This document shows, in pieces, positions 62,611 to 64,000 of a DNA stretch of 64,000 bases. The stretch's first letter is position 1. Each line of letters begins with the position of its first letter. A program made the position numbers and the translations under genes. This stretch comes from Magnetovibrio sp. PR-2 (GTDB taxonomy: Bacteria; Pseudomonadota; Alphaproteobacteria; Rhodospirillales; Magnetovibrionaceae), in the NCBI RefSeq assembly GCF_036689815.1, contig NZ_JBAHUR010000005.1:233501-297500 (forward strand). Direction: 5' to 3'. The notes beneath the pieces are model-generated. The model was not told the origin of the DNA and did not search any database. It worked only from the letters and a program-made list of their open reading frames with translations.

Positions 62611-64000
62611 TTGGCCAATAAATACGAAGAAGCGCATGCGCGCTCTCTGTCCGACCCCAATGGATTTTGGGGCGATCTTGCCCAGGATATCGACTGGGTG
62701 AAACCCTGGGACAAAGTCCTGGATGATAGCAATCCTCCATTTTATCGCTGGTTCCAAGGTGCTGAGTGCAATACCTGCTACAACGCCGTGGACCGTCATG
62801 TGGAAAATGGCCGTGGCGACCAGCCCGCCATTATCTACGACAGCCCCATGACCGGCGGCACCAAGCGCACCATCACCTACAAAGAACTGCAAGACCAAGT
62901 GTCGCGCTTTGCCGGTGTTTTGCGTGCCAACGGTGTGGAAAAGGGTGATCGCGTCATTGTCTATATGCCGATGATCGCCGAAGCGCCCATCGCCATGCTC
63001 GCCATTGCGCGTTTGGGTGCTGTGCACTCGGTCGTGTTCGGCGGTTTTGCGTCTGCAGAGCTGGCCACTCGTATCGATGACGCCAAGCCCAAAGCCATCG
63101 TCGCCGCTTCGTGCGGTTTGGAGCCGGGGCGCACCATCGAATACAAACCGATGCTGGACAAAGCGGTTGAGCTGTCCACGCACAAGCCGGAAAAAATCGT
63201 TATCTGGCAACGGCCCGAAGCCGAAGCCGACTTGTCCGGTGAACGCGACGTGGATTGGGCTGCAGAAATCGAAACGGCTGAGCCCACAGAATGCGTCACC
63301 GTTGCTGCGACCGATCCGCTGTACATTTTGTATACGTCGGGCACCACGGGTGTTCCGAAAGGCATCTTGCGCGACAACGGCGGTCACATGGTGGCGTTGA
63401 ACTACACCATGAAAGCCGTTTATGACGTCGAGCCCGGGGACGTGTACTGGGCCGCATCCGACGTGGGTTGGGTTGTGGGTCACAGCTACATCGTGTACGG
63501 CCCGCTGCTGCACGGTTGCACCACGCTGATTTATGAAGGCAAGCCCGTTGGCACGCCGGACGCCGGTGCGTTCTGGCGCGTTATTGCGGACCACAAAGTC
63601 AAAGTGCTGTTCACGGCACCCACGGCGCTGCGCGCCATCAAGCGTGACGACCCGGAAGCCAAGCTCATGGCGAACTATGACATGAGCTCGCTAAAGGCGC
63701 TGTATCTGGCGGGTGAGCGCACTGACCCCGATACGCTGGAATGGTCGCAAAAAATCCTCGGCACGCCTGTGGTGGATCACTGGTGGCAAACCGAAACGGG
63801 CTGGTCCATTGCGGCCAACTGTTTGGGTCTGCATGAATTCCCGACCAAACCGGGCTCGCCCACCAAAGCGGCACCGGGTTGGGACGTTCAGGTTCTGGCC
63901 GACGACGGCCACCCGGTCGAAGCCGGCAAAATCGGCTCAATCTGCTGCAAACTGCCGCTGCCACCGGGCACGCTGCCCAGCTTATGGCAAGCCGATGCGC
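62611..64000 (+). CDS. prpE: propionyl-CoA synthetase, 3' partial
   Basis: 463 visible residues from a TTG start at 62611 (AGGGAG eight bases before). The frame runs to the window edge without a stop. The start ANKYEEAHARSLSDPNGFWGD, FNTCYNAVDRHVE-type segment, VYMPMIAEAPIAMLAIARLGAVHSVVFGGF, LYTSGTTGVPKGI and VGWVVGHSYIVYGPLLHGCTT all match PrpE rather than Acs. Activates propionate or acetate to the CoA ester. Transcribed away from the acyl-CoA synthetase. Confidence 0.94.
   Translation, partial: MANKYEEAHARSLSDPNGFWGDLAQDIDWVKPWDKVLDDSNPPFYRWFQGAECNTCYNAVDRHVENGRGDQPAIIYDSPMTGGTKRTITYKELQDQVSRFAGVLRANGVEKGDRVIVYMPMIAEAPIAMLAIARLGAVHSVVFGGFASAELATRIDDAKPKAIVAASCGLEPGRTIEYKPMLDKAVELSTHKPEKIVIWQRPEAEADLSGERDVDWAAEIETAEPTECVTVAATDPLYILYTSGTTGVPKGILRDNGGHMVALNYTMKAVYDVEPGDVYWAASDVGWVVGHSYIVYGPLLHGCTTLIYEGKPVGTPDAGAFWRVIADHKVKVLFTAPTALRAIKRDDPEAKLMANYDMSSLKALYLAGERTDPDTLEWSQKILGTPVVDHWWQTETGWSIAANCLGLHEFPTKPGSPTKAAPGWDVQVLADDGHPVEAGKIGSICCKLPLPPGTLPSLWQADA

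Noticed and set aside
62572-63594. 340-codon minus-strand frame opposite prpE
   Set aside because: Shadow of prpE; the plus-strand protein has all adenylate-forming motifs.
1-64000. CRISPR arrays, rRNA and tRNA genes
   Set aside because: No regularly spaced repeats with unique spacers and no recognisable tRNA or rRNA sequence were found by eye.

Overview
The window reads as a contiguous piece of an alphaproteobacterial chromosome, most likely a marine, motile member of the Rhodospirillales/Thalassospirales type. The indications are a CckA-type hybrid kinase coupled to flhB, a three-gene proton-translocating transhydrogenase (pntAA, pntAB, pntB), a COQ9-family gene, two YdcH-like proteins and a GAAC-N7-type LexA site at recA. 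No rRNA or tRNA gene was seen. Species assignment is inference only.

Layout. 1-4.1 kb: 3' end of a motB-like stator gene and a large secreted AMIN-like/TPR protein. 4.2-5.5 kb: spermidine genes speD-speE. 5.6-6.2 kb: small heat shock protein. 6.3-14.8 kb: flagellar export and basal-body genes in two divergent blocks (leftward flhB-like, an orphan gene, fliO, fliP; rightward flgB, flgC, fliE, fliQ, fliR, flhB, cckA). 14.8-17.7 kb: small orphan genes, a catalytically altered RAYT transposase and an Abi_C-type gene in AT-rich DNA. 18-22 kb: recA and alaS. 22-32.6 kb: regulators, including an AraC/MFS pair, an orphan amino-acid-binding protein divergent from a histidine kinase/response regulator pair, two cyclophilins, a receiver, a pseudo-receiver protein divergent from a MerR/B12-binding (CarH/LitR-like) regulator, and cheZ. 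32.9-41.8 kb: pyk, two transporters, an acyl-CoA synthetase, an M3 peptidase and a DUF3108 protein. 42-45 kb: pntAA-pntAB-pntB. 45.1-50.6 kb: a PAS kinase, a 2Fe-2S protein, RTX debris, an isolated GHKL domain, rpsU, def and a COQ9 gene. 51-55.1 kb: purK-purE, a degenerate GGDEF protein, a DsbA-like isomerase, two YdcH proteins and an 8-Cys zinc-ribbon protein. 55.1-60.75 kb: an accessory segment bounded by imperfect direct repeats of about 95 bp, each carrying the end of the zinc-ribbon gene plus its terminator. 60.8-64 kb: an acyl-CoA synthetase and the 5' part of prpE.

The most interesting parts are the 55.1-60.75 kb accessory segment (an 857-residue orphan protein preceded by a terminator hairpin, two secreted orphans, and a RAYT transposase with arrays of its end motif), the MerR/B12 regulator with two matching palindromes about six helical turns apart in its divergent promoter, the RAYT homologue whose HxH motif has become QxQ, and the Abi_C gene beside recA. 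Most other genes are core functions with ordinary neighbours.
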